Of a stretch of DNA of 64,000 bases, positions 62,791 through 64,000 are shown one piece after another (within the stretch, counting starts at the first letter, position 1; every line of letters begins with the position of its first letter). This stretch comes from Trogon surrucura (Eukaryota; Chordata; Aves; Trogoniformes; Trogonidae). The notes under the pieces were generated by a model. The model saw nothing but the letters and a program-made list of their open reading frames with translations. It made no database searches and was not told the origin of the DNA. The position numbers were made by a program, and so were the translations under genes. Location of the stretch: NCBI GenBank assembly GCA_020746105.1, contig CM036657.1, positions 3,123,652 through 3,187,651 of the forward strand, given 5' to 3'.

Positions 62791-63191
62791 TCTAGAAGGG
62801 TCCCTTCGAAGAACCGGCCAAGTAACGACCATCACACCGATACGGTTACAAGTCGTCCTCCCTGTATTGCTCCGGACAGCTCAATATATACAGTTAAGCA
62901 GCGTCCACACGCCTGCCCCTTAACAGAGTTGGTCAGATACAGGTTTGCACGCACCAGCCTTTTATTGGGTAGTGCCATTCAACTGTGTAGGCAGCTCTCG
63001 CCCCCTCTTCTCCCCCCGGGGCCAGCACCTCCAGCCAAGCATCTCGCAAAACTCTCACAAAACAGATAAAACCTCCTCCTCCCCGTGTTCCAAGGCAGCT
63101 TCAAGGACAGAGCCTTTGTTTAGGCCTAAGCTGGGTTGTCCACACCTTTAAAGGGATACCGCACCTCTGCTCCACAAGAAATTCCCCTGCA
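62791..63191 (-). mobile_element. Solo LTR-A (401 bp)
   Basis: Matches LTR-A in reverse with ~40 extra bp around 63020 (AGCACCTCCAGCCAAGCATC). Target repeat CAGTTC (62785-62790) and CAGTTA (63192-63197), 5 of 6. Reverse AATAAA is degenerate (TGTATTGCTCC, about 62860). Confidence 0.85.
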
Positions 63192-63600
63192 CAGTTAAAC
63201 ATAGTGATTTAAATCAAGTGTCTCCTCTCAGGGAACGCAGTCACGATGTCAGCCAGGTATCAGTTGTTGCAGTAAGTCCTGAATATGTTGAACATCATTC
63301 TTCAGGCAGACTGATTCATCAGGTTTGTGAAGGTAGCATATGTCCCATATAGATTGCAGAAGTGTGGCTTGAGCTTTTTCGCGTTGAACTGCAATCTGAT
63401 GTTTGGTTCGTGACACCAGCGACACTGTTCTGATGCTGTTTCCTCTGGATGGAGTACAGGTATGCATTGAAGAAACCTGGAACACAAAAACTCAAGAATC
63501 TGATATTAACAGAGAGTGTATATTTATGATGGGATGACACCATTTTATCTGGTGGTGAAACATAATACAGGAAGATCACTGCAAAAGATAACATTCCCCA
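63192..63600 (-). pseudogene. env: env 5' remnant of the right-edge class II ERV
   Basis: 63485-63249 is open for 78 codons with a helical, Gln-rich segment (DVQHIQDLLQQLIPG) and Cys pair (DICYLHKPDESVCL). It lies between integrase C-terminus and the solo LTR, where env should begin. 63594-63319 overlaps in another frame and is probably a shadow in part. Confidence 0.55.
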
Positions 63601-64000
63601 TGTGATTATACCACTAGGTTTCAGAATTTTCTTTTTCTTCTGGAGGAGTTAAATCTTCATCCTTTTCATTTTGGAAATGAGATTGCTGTTTTGTCGTTTC
63701 TAACTCATGATATGGCTTGACACATTTCACTGGCAACCAGCGAGAACCTGTAGGAAGTAGAACACACGCATATCCTCTCCCCTAGGTTAGTAGATCTACA
63801 GGACCTTGCCAGTCAGAAGGTCCAGGCAAATCTCCACACCATACTTTAGGGCGTATAAGCATCGTAGACTTATTTTGATGATGATGCTCCAATGCTGTCG
63901 AGGACAATTTTTCTGCAGAACAATTCAAGAAATGAAAAGTAACCATGTCTAATTGTTCTTGCGGAGTGAGAGCCATACTCCCCCTTTTTTGTTTACGTAA
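63601..64000 (-). pseudogene. pol: Integrase C-terminal domain, right-edge class II ERV (runs off the window)
   Basis: 63976-63782 reads TPQEQLDMVTFHFLN and KVWCGDLPGPSDWQGPVDLLT, matching by position the C-terminal domain at 30551-30297 (GQWQGPFDLITWGKGYACV). It continues in another frame after a TAG near 63783 (RGYACVLLPTGSRWLPVKCV) to about 63650. The last bases (CCCCCTTTTTTGTTTACG) resemble the purine-rich stretch near 30600 in the other provirus. The rest of pol lies beyond 64000. Confidence 0.8.

Overview
This window is repeat DNA from a bird genome. The main evidence is the CR1 LINEs: they carry FADD-type reverse transcriptase and an APE-like endonuclease, and end in short tandem copies of an 8-bp unit (TAGAATCA as read here). 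They are mixed with avian-type endogenous retroviruses (ERVs) and solo LTRs. I see no host protein gene, tRNA, rRNA or CRISPR array. The density of nested insertions and the telomere-like satellite suggest heterochromatin (W chromosome, subtelomere or pericentromere); that location is inference.

The scaffold into which almost everything is inserted is a ~177-bp satellite with one to three TTAGGG-like hexamers per monomer. It recurs in blocks at about 5.7, 10.7-12.2, 15-18.7, 23.5-23.9, 28.6, 43.9, 52.5, 54.9, 56.2-57.5 and 61-62 kb, in both orientations. An ~866-bp LTR (called LTR-B here) sits at the same base of the monomer in nearly every block, so LTR and satellite look co-amplified as a composite repeat.

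Retroviral content. LTR-A is a betaretrovirus-like family with a tRNA-Lys-type primer site: truncated provirus at 428-4392, deleted provirus at 12209-15039, plus fragments and solo LTRs. A minus-strand ERV with a YIDD reverse transcriptase lies at 6084-10062. The most complete ERV is on the minus strand at 28767-38303: gag, dUTPase-protease, pol and env between two LTRs, with a tRNA-Trp primer site, two -1 frameshift heptamers and an alpharetrovirus-like transmembrane subunit. A deleted class II provirus lies at 40046-41624 (minus) and a class II pol fragment at 41703-43561 (plus). A gammaretrovirus-like provirus at 44834-52469 uses tRNA-Arg(ACG). A partial ERV at 53701-54587 uses tRNA-Arg(CCU). 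Another class II ERV runs off the right edge (62126-64000, minus). All are broken by stops, frameshifts, deletions or insertions.

CR1 content. Substantial CR1 copies lie at 1-427, 4390-5345 (ORF1), 10236-10678, 19829-22318, 24091-27994 (several fused), 35851-38056, 38304-40013, 49321-49994, 53000-53700, 55060-56205 and 57499-61050 (nearly full length). Several sit inside LTRs, giving a relative order: satellite, then LTR or provirus, then CR1. Letters A-H for LTR families are local labels only. ERV genes are described as found; breaks are noted and not repaired.
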